This document shows, one piece after another, positions 40,569 to 51,060 of a DNA stretch of 64,000 bases; the first letter of the stretch is position 1; each line of letters opens with the position of its first letter. Below the pieces are notes generated by a model that had not been told where the DNA came from, ran no database searches, and worked only from the letters and a program-made list of their open reading frames with translations. Origin of the DNA: Tyto alba (Eukaryota; Chordata; Aves; Strigiformes; Tytonidae); the NCBI RefSeq assembly GCF_018691265.1, contig NW_024881276.1, forward strand, positions 2,046,001-2,110,000, written 5' to 3'. A program made the position numbers and the translations under genes.

Positions 40569-43500
40569 AGGTGCACAGATGTTAAAAATAAAAGACTTAG
40601 TTCAGCTGAGGGAGCCGCAAGATGCCTGGTGTTTTCTGAATAGAGAGTTTATTTGGGTAAATGACTTTGTCGCTGTGGAATTCAGCTCAGTTCTTTGTAG
40701 CAAGCATCTCTGGATGGAGAGAGAGTGACATTGCATCCTGTGCACGCTCATAAATGAAGCAGGAATTCCCAGATTTGCCATCATGTGATTTCAGTGAGGA
40801 ACGAGCACTCGAGTTACTCCCAGCACCCGTTACTCCCTGCCCAAACACAGCTCTTGCACAGCCTGAGATGGTTGTAACGAGTGGCAGAGAGTACAGAGAT
40901 CACCATCAGCTGCACCGAGCAGCCACTCCAGGTGCTGCCCTGAGCTTGGCCAGGAGGCAGGAGCAGAGCAGAGCAAAAGTACCACTGCTAAGAGGCCACA
41001 GAAGTTACAAAAGGGCAGATTTAACAGCTCTTGCTGTGAAAAACTGGTTGCATTCTAAAGGGGGGGGGGAAATTTTCACTTTTTCTGGCATCAGAAACTA
41101 CTAAAAATACTATCCTGACAAACACTCGTTCTTTATACTGGAATTTCAGAGATTTGTGAATTATGCTGCAGTACTGCATACAACGTTAATTAAGCACCAC
41201 ACCAGCCAAACTCTTTTTTCCTGTATCGGACAAAAACTGATAAAAGATAATATAATCTACCCTCCCCATACAGTATATGCCAACTGGAGAAACAGATGCT
41301 ACGTTAATATCATAGCTAGAAGCAGAATAACACAAAGGAAAATATCACAAAATTCATTCATCACAAAGAGAATGGTGCTGTTGACATTTTGTCTTGAAGA
41401 ACTGCAAGTTATTAAGTAATAATGATGGTTTCTGCTAGCTGAGCCTTGCCAAAGAAGCAATTGTTCTTGAAAGATGAGTAACCATTTTTGACCTTCTAAG
41501 ATCCAAGGCAGAAATGAACACTTCCAGCTCCCTCGGGATTATCCATAAGGTCATCAACAGTTATCTCCAGTGTTCTCATTTGATGTGCATCATGTGTACA
41601 CCCATTGCCTGTCTCTCCTCTCTAGCTGCTGGGAAGAGGCACTTACTACATGAGTCTGGTGAGGAAACGCAATAAGGTGGAGCACTGTCCAGTTTCTATT
41701 AAATTGGTCCATTTGTGCTGTTGCTGGAGGTACTTAATTGTCCAAAAGTATGGTTTTCAAAGCGTCTTTTTTTTTTTTCCTAGCTGTGGAACACATGTAA
41801 TGGATGTCTTTTCATTGTAAAATAGGTTCCAGTTTAATGTGATTGCCTACAAAAGCCAAGGTGGCAATAGTTTAGGCTCTAGGAATTTATTTACACCCCT
41901 GTAACTCAAGAAGTGCCTGGTGGTGTTTTGTGAATGCAAGTCTATTTACCTATGCCCAGTATCACAGGACAGCTACTCCCTGACTGCTCTAGTGTGGCGA
42001 TAGACCTGCCAGTGTGAGACAGGCCTTTTTAATCACAGAAAACATAATTCCCGTGAACAGATTAATTTACAAATAGATTATAAACATACGGGTGTCCTCC
42101 CAACAAATTTTATGCAGACAAGTTCTGCATAAAGCAGAAAGGAGACAGTAGACAGTTCCCCTTCCAAAAATTATTCTGATTAAAAAAAAAAAAAAAAAGA
42201 ATACCTTTTTTAAGATAGATTATTCACCTCCAATTTTATAATAATTTATTAGTGTTTCTATTGCTTAGATGCTTCAGCCATGGCTGAGGACCCTAAAGCA
42301 GGAAATGCTGTAAAAACACAGAAAAAGATGAAGATTCCCTCTATACAGATGATGCAAAACACAGAATACAGCAAACAGGGTAAGGAACGAGTAAGGCATT
42401 GCTGATCTGCATAGTAATTGTAGTAGTTCAAGAGGGCGCACATCAAAGGGATGCAGAATATTCTGTTTCCCATAAGAGCTCACCAAACACCCATCACCTC
42501 ATTTCGCCTGCGTTTCCATTAAGCCTTGTGCTACATCACTGAGATAGCCATATGAACAGTGGAAGGCCAGGCAGAAATCCTGAAAAGCCAAAAGAAATAT
42601 TTCCTGTGAAGTTTATGTGTTCAATAAGCACCTTCACTCACTTTACTGAAATGGGAAATTAAAGTCATGCTTTTGCATGTTTTTTCCTATAAACCTTTAA
42701 CTGGAGACCGAGCCATGGAAGTGAGGGCATTTCCTGGTAAATGTAGAACTAACCTAAAATCTGCATATATATTTGTAATAAATTGGAGGCCGCTGTGCAC
42801 ACAGAAACTACAAGATCCTGCTGGTGCCATGAACTCACTGTGCTCTTTCGGGCTTTCTGAAGCTGCTTACACCACCGGGTTGGAAAGAGCTGCAGCATTT
42901 CCCTCCCAGGTTATAAAAGCCTGGGAGTGTCAATTCTACCCAGACGCATCTACTAAAGAGATTAACTGGTGATTCTCACCAGTCTGCAGCAGCAGCAGCC
43001 GAAAGTTGCCCACCATCAAAAATAGGAGCTAAGATATCCTTAGGGAAATCAGATAAACGCGAACTTAAGACACTCAGGATGTATGGGACAAAACAAAAAT
43101 GAGAAGCAGACGAACACCTTATGGTAGAAAGGGGTTTCAGAAGTAGGTTAGCTGCAGATCCTGTGCAGGCAGCAGCTGAGCACACCGAGAAGACCCCGCG
43201 GTTCAGAAGGAGAAGACATCAGGTGTGCTTCAGTACCCCGAGCTATGTCCTGAGAAGCTGAAGCAGCAGATGCCTGAGCAAGAAGAGAAATGGGAGGAAA
43301 ACTGATCTAGGGTTTGTTATTCTTTTGCTAGGTCCATGAAACAAGAGCAACAGAAACTTCCGCAAAAGTGTACAGGGCTCGCTTCCCAGAGCTGTAGGGC
43401 CAGCAACCGGGTCTTGACCAAAGCCGTGTCAGAAACATGAAGTATGGGAATGGCTTTATGGGTTATAGAGATGCAGGTATCAACTCAGAGGCTGGAGTCA

Positions 43501-44112
43501 ACGCAGTGAGTCCAGTCAGTTGTTTAAAATGTCTGTTTCTAGCAAGGCAATCAAAGAGTGGCTGAGGGGAAGAGTCAGAGGGGAGAATACAGCCAGTGGA
43601 CAGCTGGGACAGACAGGTTTACAAATTAACTTTGGAAAGCACAAAGCAAGGAAGGTGTCAGCAAAAAGATCCAGATGAACAGGGAAAGGCCAGACAGTCC
43701 AGCACACACGTGGACGGTGGAGTTGGAAGAAATGCTCCAAATTAATGGCAGGTTGTTGATGCATGAAGTGGTGTGTCCTTTGCTACGCTTATATGTTGGT
43801 TTGTGACATTCTCGTTCATTCCAGGCATACACTGGGCGTAGAAAGTGTGAAAGCTGGGGACACAATCTTGTTGGACTTGCTTATACTGCTAGTAAAAATT
43901 ATTTTGCTTCCCTAATTCTAGATGTAATTTAAGAAAAATGAGCAAAGTAACATCATATATTTGCACTAGAGAAAGTGGTGCTTAGCATATGCTTCAAGCC
44001 TCTGAAAACAGTGCATTCAGCATGCCACCCATGTGCTGTGCAAAACATCATACCTTGCATGTTCAGAAGCATCTGCAATGGGAACAAAAAGATACCAAAA
44101 AAAAAAAAATAC

Positions 44113-44148
44113 TAGTAAATTATGAAATTCTAGTAAATTATGAAATCT
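44113..44148. repeat. Two tandem copies of an 18-bp unit
   Basis: TAGTAAATTATGAAATTC is followed directly by TAGTAAATTATGAAATCT. It is a short local duplication. Confidence 0.85.
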
Positions 44149-45603
44149 AGAAAAGACTGAAAAGAGAAGGCCGTGATGTTACTCAGTTTGATTTATGATT
44201 TCACATTCATCAGCCTGTACAGACAAACAGGAGCTAACTCGGGTCTGAAGTCAAATTGATCATTTTTCCAATACTGAGTTTTGAAACTTCTTAGTTTCCA
44301 CAGAACTGATCAGAGCTGGGTGGTTCTTATTTCATTATGTGTCTTTTCAGAGCGAAAATGGGATTTCCCACACCCCCTATAAAGGTTTTGATGGAGAAGA
44401 TTCTGGTTTTGAAGTTAAGATAAATAAATAAATAGATAAATTAATAAGATCATAGCCTGTGTATTCTAAACAAGTCCCCACTGTAGAGGTGGAGGAAAGA
44501 CTTATTTCTCAGTAGGGAATAACATGCCTGCACAGGCTGGCCGTTGTGTGAAACTCACAGAGCTCAGCCCAACAGCAAGGGGATTTTGCATTCCCGATGG
44601 ACTTTCCAGGCAGGACAGCACTGCCTGCCCAGCCCCGGGCACTGGGGACGGAGCGGGTGGCCGGGAAGCCCACCAGCAGGGACCTCCACCCGTGGAAGGG
44701 GCAACCCCTCCACCCACCGTCTCACTGCCTCCCGCCGCACCTCCACTGACGTGTGGAAGGTGGGTGTCTCGTCTAACCGCTCCCCTACACTTTAAATGAA
44801 GATGCAGACATCTCTGGTGGACAAATCATCCCGGACTAAAGTAAGGAGAGGTTCGTGCCGGCAAGTTCTAGGTGTCTACATGGAAGCCACGGGTAGTCCG
44901 TGGAGATGAAGGGCCAGTGCAGTCAGCAGAGTCTGAGAAGGGACACCCCGATCACAGCCAGCTGTCCACTGCAGGATGAGATTAAAAACTCTCCAGGCTG
45001 TATCAACTGTATTGAGTAAGCCTCTGCATCTTGAAATGGGGGAACCAGACGCTGAGTTGACACGTGGACACCTTTACCTTAGACACCGAGATTTAGGAGG
45101 GCTGAAGCCCGAGGTGACACAGTTTAGCAGTCTTGCAGCGGGAGATGCCTACCTCTCCTGCACAATGGATGGGAAGAGGGAGGTGCCTTTGCAAGGAGTC
45201 TTTCTAGCCAGGAACAATGTGACCCCCCGCTAAGGCAAGTAGCCACACACACCACCCTGTAGCCACACTACCGTTTCCCTGTGTTTCCTGGAGCTGCACT
45301 GAGCAAATGCACGCCAGGCTCAGGGCAGCCCGAGTCCAGCTGTGTCTGGGCTCTTTCCTCCTCTGTCTCTTCCGTTCCTTTCTCCTCTAGTTCCCATTTT
45401 TCTACTTGTACGCTCCTGGCTCTTCCTCTTGTTCCCTGCCCCTGTGAGGGCCCGTCTGCAATAGAGAGGAGATCTGGCGGGGAAGAAGGACGGTGAGAGC
45501 AGTGGGAGCAAGAAGAACTGGTGAAAACACAGGGGCAGAAAGGAACACCAACCTGAAATAGCATAACTTTTGTCACAAAGGAAAGCTGAAAGGTAAAAGA
45601 CAT

Positions 45604-45645
<42 letters not shown>
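45604..45645. repeat. G42 homopolymer
   Basis: Forty-two consecutive G on the plus strand, the longest G tract in the window, followed by AGGGAAGG. It produces false poly-Gly and poly-Pro open frames. The length may be an assembly estimate. Confidence 0.93.
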
Positions 45646-45646
<1 letters not shown>

Positions 45647-46184
45647 GGGAAGGCCACTATAGAGAGGGGTGTTGAAATCCAGTCTCTAGTTTATACCTGC
45701 AAGTTGTCTAGCTGTCGGGAGTGTGACACCTGGCTGGCTTCCTCTGCAGTTACTGAACAGGAACAGCAGAGTTCTCCAGCAACACTGCTGGCTTAGTGGC
45801 AAGTTCATAGTTGGATGTTGACTTGCCATCTTGAACTGACCGGCTGAGAAGCCTGTGCCGAGGCATGCCAGAGCTGAACAAACCAAACTCAATTAACCAG
45901 CGAACTTAAATGAAAGATTCACTTTTTGGAGCACAGGGGACCAAGCAGCCTCTCCAGGCAGGGCTGCAGCGAGGAAAACCAGAGGAAATCCATCTCTGGC
46001 AGCCAGCCCTCTGATCTTTTTCTTTCAGGGTGAGGCTAAGACAGTACCGGTGGTCCTGTCGCTCAGTCCCCAGGGATGTTAAGCAAACCCACCCCGCACT
46101 CTCCGTGGCTACTATTGGAGGACTCTGAGTGTTTTATCTCAAGCTCCAGCTTCCATCCCGCTGGTCAGCCCAGCACCGAGCATG
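45646..46184. other. Noncoding spacer
   Basis: Mixed-composition sequence between the poly-G tract and the CpG patch. No gene or repeat is recognised. Confidence 0.55.
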
Positions 46185-46560
46185 CCTCGCCGGCAGTGGG
46201 AGGGCCCGGGAGGGAGAGCAGAGCCCCCCACGAACCTTCAATCCTTGCTCACAGCACGTTGCTGGCGAGGAGGCGGGCGCGCGTCCCAGCCCCCGTTGTC
46301 TCTGTCTGGCTCCAGCGTGAAAGGCTCCACGCACCAGGTCGCGGCGGGACGCAGATAACAACGGTGCCCTTTCAGCTCCGTGCCCTGAAAGGTGGCATTG
46401 GCCGCCTGCCCGGCGCTGCTCCCGCTCCTGGCCGTAGCCCCCGGCAGCCGCAGCCCCCGCCACGTGCCAAATGCTGCCCGGCTGCGCCGGCCGGGGAGCT
46501 GCCAGACATCTGTACCTTGCTTCGGGGGCACGAGGACAGGAGAGCAGCGTCCAGGTGACA
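46185..46560. promoter_or_regulatory. CpG-rich patch with E-box and CCAAT box, candidate OCA2 promoter
   Basis: This segment is GC- and CpG-rich (GGAGGCGGGCGCGCGTCCC, GGTCGCGGCGGG, GCTGCGCCGGCCGGGG). It contains a palindromic E-box CACGTG at 46461-46466, the core bound by MITF-family factors. On the minus strand there is a CCAAT box (ATTGG on plus, 46397-46401). It lies about 12.8 kb beyond the HERC2 end, close to the spacing I recall between HERC2 and the OCA2 start in human (about 11-12 kb). The OCA2 first exon is untranslated and I cannot see it directly. The assignment is inference, and the patch at 50.1-50.5 kb is an alternative. Confidence 0.35.
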
Positions 46561-47082
46561 CAAGGAGGGCCGGTGGGACCATTACGTGACGCCGTATCAG
46601 ATGCCGTTACAAGAGCAAAACACCCTTTTGTGCATGAGCGCGTACGTCAAAACAAGCATGAGACAGCACTCACGGCACAAGAGGACCTTCATGCTCAAAA
46701 GTCATCCCACATCCTTAGGGTTAACCGTCTCTCAGCTGAGGCAATTACGAAGACAATTCGTTATCTGTGTGGATCTCCCATCTCCGTAGAGAAACACATA
46801 CTGAGCGACTCCAGATTCCACATCTCTCTGCGCCTATGCCGGTCTCCACATCTATTCCAGAGTGACTGCGTATGCCCCCCGTCCACTTTCCCACCCTGCA
46901 CTGGTCTGGAGCAGAGCGAGAAAAATCACTACTCCAGGATAGTTACGCTGATGTCCGTGCAGAGGCAAACCTCAGTCTTAAATGGGGTTATGGAGCCATT
47001 ATTTCTGTGTGCGAGGCAGAGAGGAGAATACCTCCGTGTCTCTAGAAGATGTGAAATTTGCTTAAACTGGGAAGTTTTCTGA
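46471..47082 (+). CDS. Unassigned 203-codon open frame leaving the CpG patch
   Basis: A plus-strand frame of 203 codons starts inside the CpG-rich patch and stays open for 600 bases into sequence that is no longer GC-rich. It is followed 41 bases after its stop by AATAAA (47123-47128) and a T/G-rich stretch. I recognise no domain, signal peptide or membrane segment in the predicted protein. It is Ser-, Arg- and Cys-containing without repeats. It could be a divergent transcript from a shared promoter, a noncoding RNA, or chance. Low confidence that it is translated. Confidence 0.15.
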   Translation: MLPGCAGRGAARHLYLASGARGQESSVQVTQGGPVGPLRDAVSDAVTRAKHPFVHERVRQNKHETALTAQEDLHAQKSSHILRVNRLSAEAITKTIRYLCGSPISVEKHILSDSRFHISLRLCRSPHLFQSDCVCPPSTFPPCTGLEQSEKNHYSRIVTLMSVQRQTSVLNGVMEPLFLCARQRGEYLRVSRRCEICLNWEVF

Positions 47083-47122
47083 ATTTTTCATAAAAGAATA
47101 TATTTGACTGCTATGATTTTTC

Positions 47123-47128
47123 AATAAA
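47123..47128 (+). terminator. Possible polyadenylation signal AATAAA
   Basis: TTTTTCAATAAAGCTTAATAGTGG is followed by a T-rich stretch. It would end a plus-strand transcript starting at the 46.2-46.6 kb CpG patch, if one exists. Confidence 0.25.
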
Positions 47129-50099
47129 GCTTAATAGTGGTTTGCCAGGTTTTTTCTTCCCGTCAAAGTTACATATTCCTCTCCCTTTTTTTTTTTTTCC
47201 CCATATATGTGTATAATTAATAATATTACATAATGCTAAATAATCATATACACATACTTTATATAAAATTCTGATAGGAAATTTATTGCATTATTACATA
47301 TTACCTAAATTGGTTCCACCCCCTTTTGCAGAATCCATCATGTTAGTCTGGTTGAGCAGAAACATCTCCACCTTTTCAGGGCTTGGCTCAACATTTGCCA
47401 AACTGGTGAAAAGAATTTTCCTTTCAGGCACAGCTGGCTCCCATGAGCTAATCCATAAGAACACCTCACCATAAATCCTCATCTCCGCATCAGACTTGAA
47501 GAGGGGAGAGGTGTATTTCACAAGACGCTGTTTCATCTCACTTCACAGTTTCTGTTTCTGACCTTTTAGGCTCCATGGGAAAGAAGCGTCTTTGGGAATG
47601 GCAGAGATGTCTCACATTAACATCAACAGGATTGTTAAAAGGTCCAGACCCGGTAATGCCCACTGGCTTTTTTCAGCTTCTTCTTTTCTATCTGCTATAT
47701 TTTTTTTTTTTTGTGCCGGCTACAGACTCTGTCAGGTCTCTTCAAGAAGTAACTCATGATGGGTGACCTGGGCCTTTCACTTCTTTAAGCGCCCAGTATC
47801 CTATAACAGAAAATTGCAGGACTGTAATAACTGATGAACAATTTAGTAAAAACTCTATTCACTGATGTAACTCCATCAGACCAAAAGTCAGACCAAAAGG
47901 AAACCAGCTCTTCACCATCACCAGAGGCATCCTCCAAGAGCCATCGCCAACCTTGCATTTCTGAGTTACATTCAAATGCTCATCTCTGAAGGGTGGATTT
48001 CATCACACAGGGTGCTCAGGACTGTTCATTATCGGCAGCTCAAAGTCCATCTTGGTGGCAGGAAAGCATCATTTCACCTCATGGCAATTCATAACTCACC
48101 AGATGGAAGACCTCCATCATGCCAAAATCTCATCCCCCACATAGTGTAGACTCTTCTCGGAGCAGTCTGTTACCCCCAAGGTGGATTTTCAAGCTAGTTA
48201 GTTGATGTTTAACCCAGAGCAGATACCTTGCAAACCCTCCCAACACTGCAGTAGCACGGTTATGATGTTATTATTAGGAGCTGCTGTCTTCTTCAGGCAA
48301 CGGGCGAGTTACTGAAAACTCATGAAATTACTTCAAGACCAGCCACATCAGTAAATGAGGTCTCGGTAGCTGCAATTCACCTCTTTCCTAAAAGCAGCGG
48401 GAAAGCTGGATCTAGGCTCTGAGGGGTGGAGGGGGCACGGACCACTCCTGCAAACACTACTGTCTCAGAGTAGTTGAGAGATCAGAAAGTAACCGGAATC
48501 TCCCAGAGGTGCCACAGAGCAGTTGTTTTACCACCTCCCCTAGGGCCTTAGCAGCAATTGTCACCACTCTGTGAGAGATGAGAAGGTGATAAGGCAGTTT
48601 GTGCCACTCCCAAATGGAGGCAAACAGCTGCTACAGCTTCCTTTCAAATTAAACAGCCTGTAAGCAAGGTCTAGCTAGGCGTTTTGTCCTCTCCACTTTT
48701 CCCTTCAAATCCTTGAAGAAAGGGATATCCCTGAAGCATGCTTTGAGCATGTGGGCCATTTCTGTGGCCAGCTACTGTAAACAAACATTTGCTCAAACTG
48801 TTTTCTATTAGTCGTCGCTGCATCCTCTAACTCTTACATCTTTGGCAAACAATACCCAGATCAACATTAATTCAGTTATAAACATGTAAGGGCAATCCAA
48901 CGTGCCTTTCTTGGCCATGGTTATGCTGACTACATCCTTCCCAGCTCTTGTGACGTGGTGTGACACAAATAACACAGTCCCCTTTTGCCTAACTCTTTCC
49001 TCTTCCCACCCAGCGCTCACCACTTTGAGGCTATTTTCACGGACTTTGCGATGGACATTTCACCAGGCCGGTGAGCCTCGGTGCTGTTTGTCCTTGCTCC
49101 CTTTTCAGGATGGCAGGCTTCGCTAGGTGGGATGAGCCAATTCCCTGCAGTGCTCTGCCTGGCAAGAACAAAGCCTTGGCGCCATCAAAGAAATGTGTGT
49201 AGCACTCCTACAAGACCGCTTTTATCAATGCAGCCTATGTGTTGAAATAACTTTTTTGTACAACACGGGAACTTTGATCTCCTGACTGCCGGTCCTGTGC
49301 TTTAGCCACAGAGGAAGCTTGAAAACCTCCCAGAGGCTTCTCCTCCCCGGTCATGCTTATACACAAGTATCTTAACCAACCTGCAAACCGCCTGGGACCA
49401 AGCAAAACCGTCTTGAAACCAAACATCAAAATGGTATTGACATCCTGCAGCATGCAGGCAGTTTTGTATGTGGAACCGAGACTGAGAGGCAAACCCAGAG
49501 AGTGAAGCCAAAAGTGATTTCACCTGGAGCCCAGACCATCACCTGAAGTCATACTTGCCTGTTTTTATGATGAGTTTTATAGCAAACACATTTGTTACTC
49601 CCAGGGGCTTTCCTCCTCTGACACGTATAATGCCCAATATTTGCCTTCCGACAGTACACAAAAATGGTTAAACAGACTACTGCTATTCAAAAGAGTTGCC
49701 ATTTGCCCAGCAAACAATTTTAATTTGTGCATAACAAACTAGAAAGACAAATTGCCTGACCACAGGATGGCATTCCCACTGAAGTAGCCAAGGCCCACAG
49801 TACAAATTTTAACCAGCTTCATACTCACTTCAGGACAGACGATGACTAACCTTACGCTGAACTTGATAACATCTAATTTACCCACCACTGTAACCGTTTG
49901 AGCAAGTTTGAATCGGTAAAATGATTCTACACAACATTTAGTTATCCATGCCGTGGGACCGTGACATTTTTGATTTGACAGTAAAAGCCTTGAAGCTGGA
50001 CTTCCAGCCCCCTGACCCCACAGTGCCGGGTTATCCCAGCAGAGGAGTTGGCTGGGACGCAAACACTGATCAAGATGAAAAGTTTCCGCCAGCCAGAAA
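47129..50099. other. Noncoding stretch with one unassigned minus-strand frame
   Basis: This is AT-rich sequence with T runs (47189-47200, 47701-47712) and no recognised transposon. An 80-codon minus-strand frame at 47294-47536 has a protein-like composition (starts MKQRLVKYTSPLFKSD), but I cannot assign it to a family. The rest shows nothing that I recognise. Confidence 0.5.
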
Positions 50100-50520
50100 C
50101 ACCAAGGAGAGAGAAAAATGGAGTGGAAACGACAACACGAGGCAGTTCCAAAATGGCGGAGGTGCCCCGGGCCCCCTGTGTTGCAGGGGCTCCCCCGGCA
50201 CCACCCGCTTTTACCTTGCTGGGCAAGGAGCACCCCTTGTCCCGCGGCCTCCCCGCTTCCCGGGCTGCTGTGGATGTCGGGGGGCAGTTTTGCCCCCTCA
50301 CCCTTCCCCGCCTGCAGCCACGGGCTCCCCCCGCTCCCCCCCATCGCCCGCCGGCCCAGGCTCCGGCCTCGGCGCGTCCGTGAGGCTGCGCTCGGCCCAA
50401 CCAGAACCGTGCTCACAGCTTCCTTCCCTGCAGCCTTAAAAGAAACAGCCGCGGCCGGCATATTGCCCCTTCCTCCGGGAGGGGAGCAGGCATTTTGGGC
50501 GGGCCTTGGGGAACTACTAA
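50100..50520. promoter_or_regulatory. CpG-rich patch with a YY1-type motif
   Basis: This is GC- and CpG-rich sequence (GGCCTCGGCGCGTCCGTGAGG, CAGCCGCGGCCGGC, GGGCGGGCC). It contains AAAATGGCGG at 50150-50159 on the plus strand, the YY1 motif often found just downstream of transcription starts. On the minus strand a usable splice donor (CAAG|GTAAAA) lies near 50211. It could be a promoter in either direction, including an alternative site for OCA2 exon 1. A 240-codon minus frame (49739-50461) and plus frames of 163 and 148 codons overlap it. None resembles a protein I know. Confidence 0.3.
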
Positions 50521-50525
50521 AGGTG

Positions 50526-51060
50526 AATGGTTGTTGGAGAATGGCTCAGAGACAAGGGTCCTGAGCCCACCGAGCAGCTGTACGATCAGAGCCTGCTCTG
50601 GCTGCTGATGCTGGGCCTCACTAGGGTTTGCCTGCAGCTGCTGATACAGGAGGAATGTCAAGGACGCTTCAGCCCCGTGTACCGTGGTGTGTCGAAAACA
50701 GGTTAAGGGGAATTAGGAATAGTGGTCTGAGAAACCCAGTGTTATGGTAACGGTGGTCTGAGAAACATTGTGTTACGGTACCGTCGTGTATCGAAAACAA
50801 GTCAACAGGAATCAGAAATAGTAGCATGAGAAACTTAGTGTTATGAGAAGCTTGGGCTGTAAGCTAACTGCAAGTAGGTGGACCGTGCGAATACGACCTT
50901 TAGAGCTTAAGCCAATCAGCTAGTGACTAGTAGGCATCATAATTATCATTGTCTGTATAAATATATGTACCCTGGACCAATAAACACACGTTGATTGATG
51001 CTCTATCGCCCACACTGAACCCGTCTCGGCGTGTCGTTCGTCCGCGGCTCCGCAAATGGT
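50526..51060 (+). mobile_element. Solo LTR of an endogenous retrovirus (ERVK/alpharetrovirus-like), 523 bp, with 6-bp target duplication
   Basis: The LTR runs from 50532 (TGTTGGAGAATGG) to 51054 (GCGGCTCCGCA) with TG...CA termini. It is flanked by identical AATGGT at 50526-50531 and 51055-51060. The plus strand has a TATA box (TATAAATATA, 50956-50965) and a polyadenylation signal AATAAA (50979-50984), then a CG-containing R/U5 (CGTCTCGGCGTGTCG). The 6-bp duplication fits ERVK- or alpha-type integration. There is no internal coding region, so it is a solo LTR. The U3 carries imperfect direct repeats, listed separately. Confidence 0.93.
50680..50846. repeat. Direct repeats in the LTR U3 (enhancer-like)
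   Basis: A 68-bp unit (50680-50747, starting TACCGTGGTGTGTCGAAAAC) recurs at 50779-50846 (TACCGTCGTGTATCGAAAAC). A partial third copy of its end (TGGTCTGAGAAAC...GTTACGG) lies between them at 50753-50778. Duplicated U3 blocks of this kind commonly act as retroviral enhancers. That function is inferred here. Confidence 0.85.

Larger units (their letters stand above)
33976..45600. other. Long noncoding stretch
   Basis: This is mostly AT-rich sequence without a recognised exon or dated transposon. Simple sequence includes a 36-base A run (40531-40566), A/T runs at 34595-34610 and 42182-42198, a TAAA-rich stretch at 44420-44450 and a short duplication at 44113-44148. A modestly GC-rich segment at 44580-44770 has open frames on both strands that look like chance. 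Confidence 0.55.

Noticed and set aside
45268..45657. 129-codon minus frame starting with poly-Pro
   Set aside because: The proline run is the translation of the G42 homopolymer; the remainder has no recognised homology.
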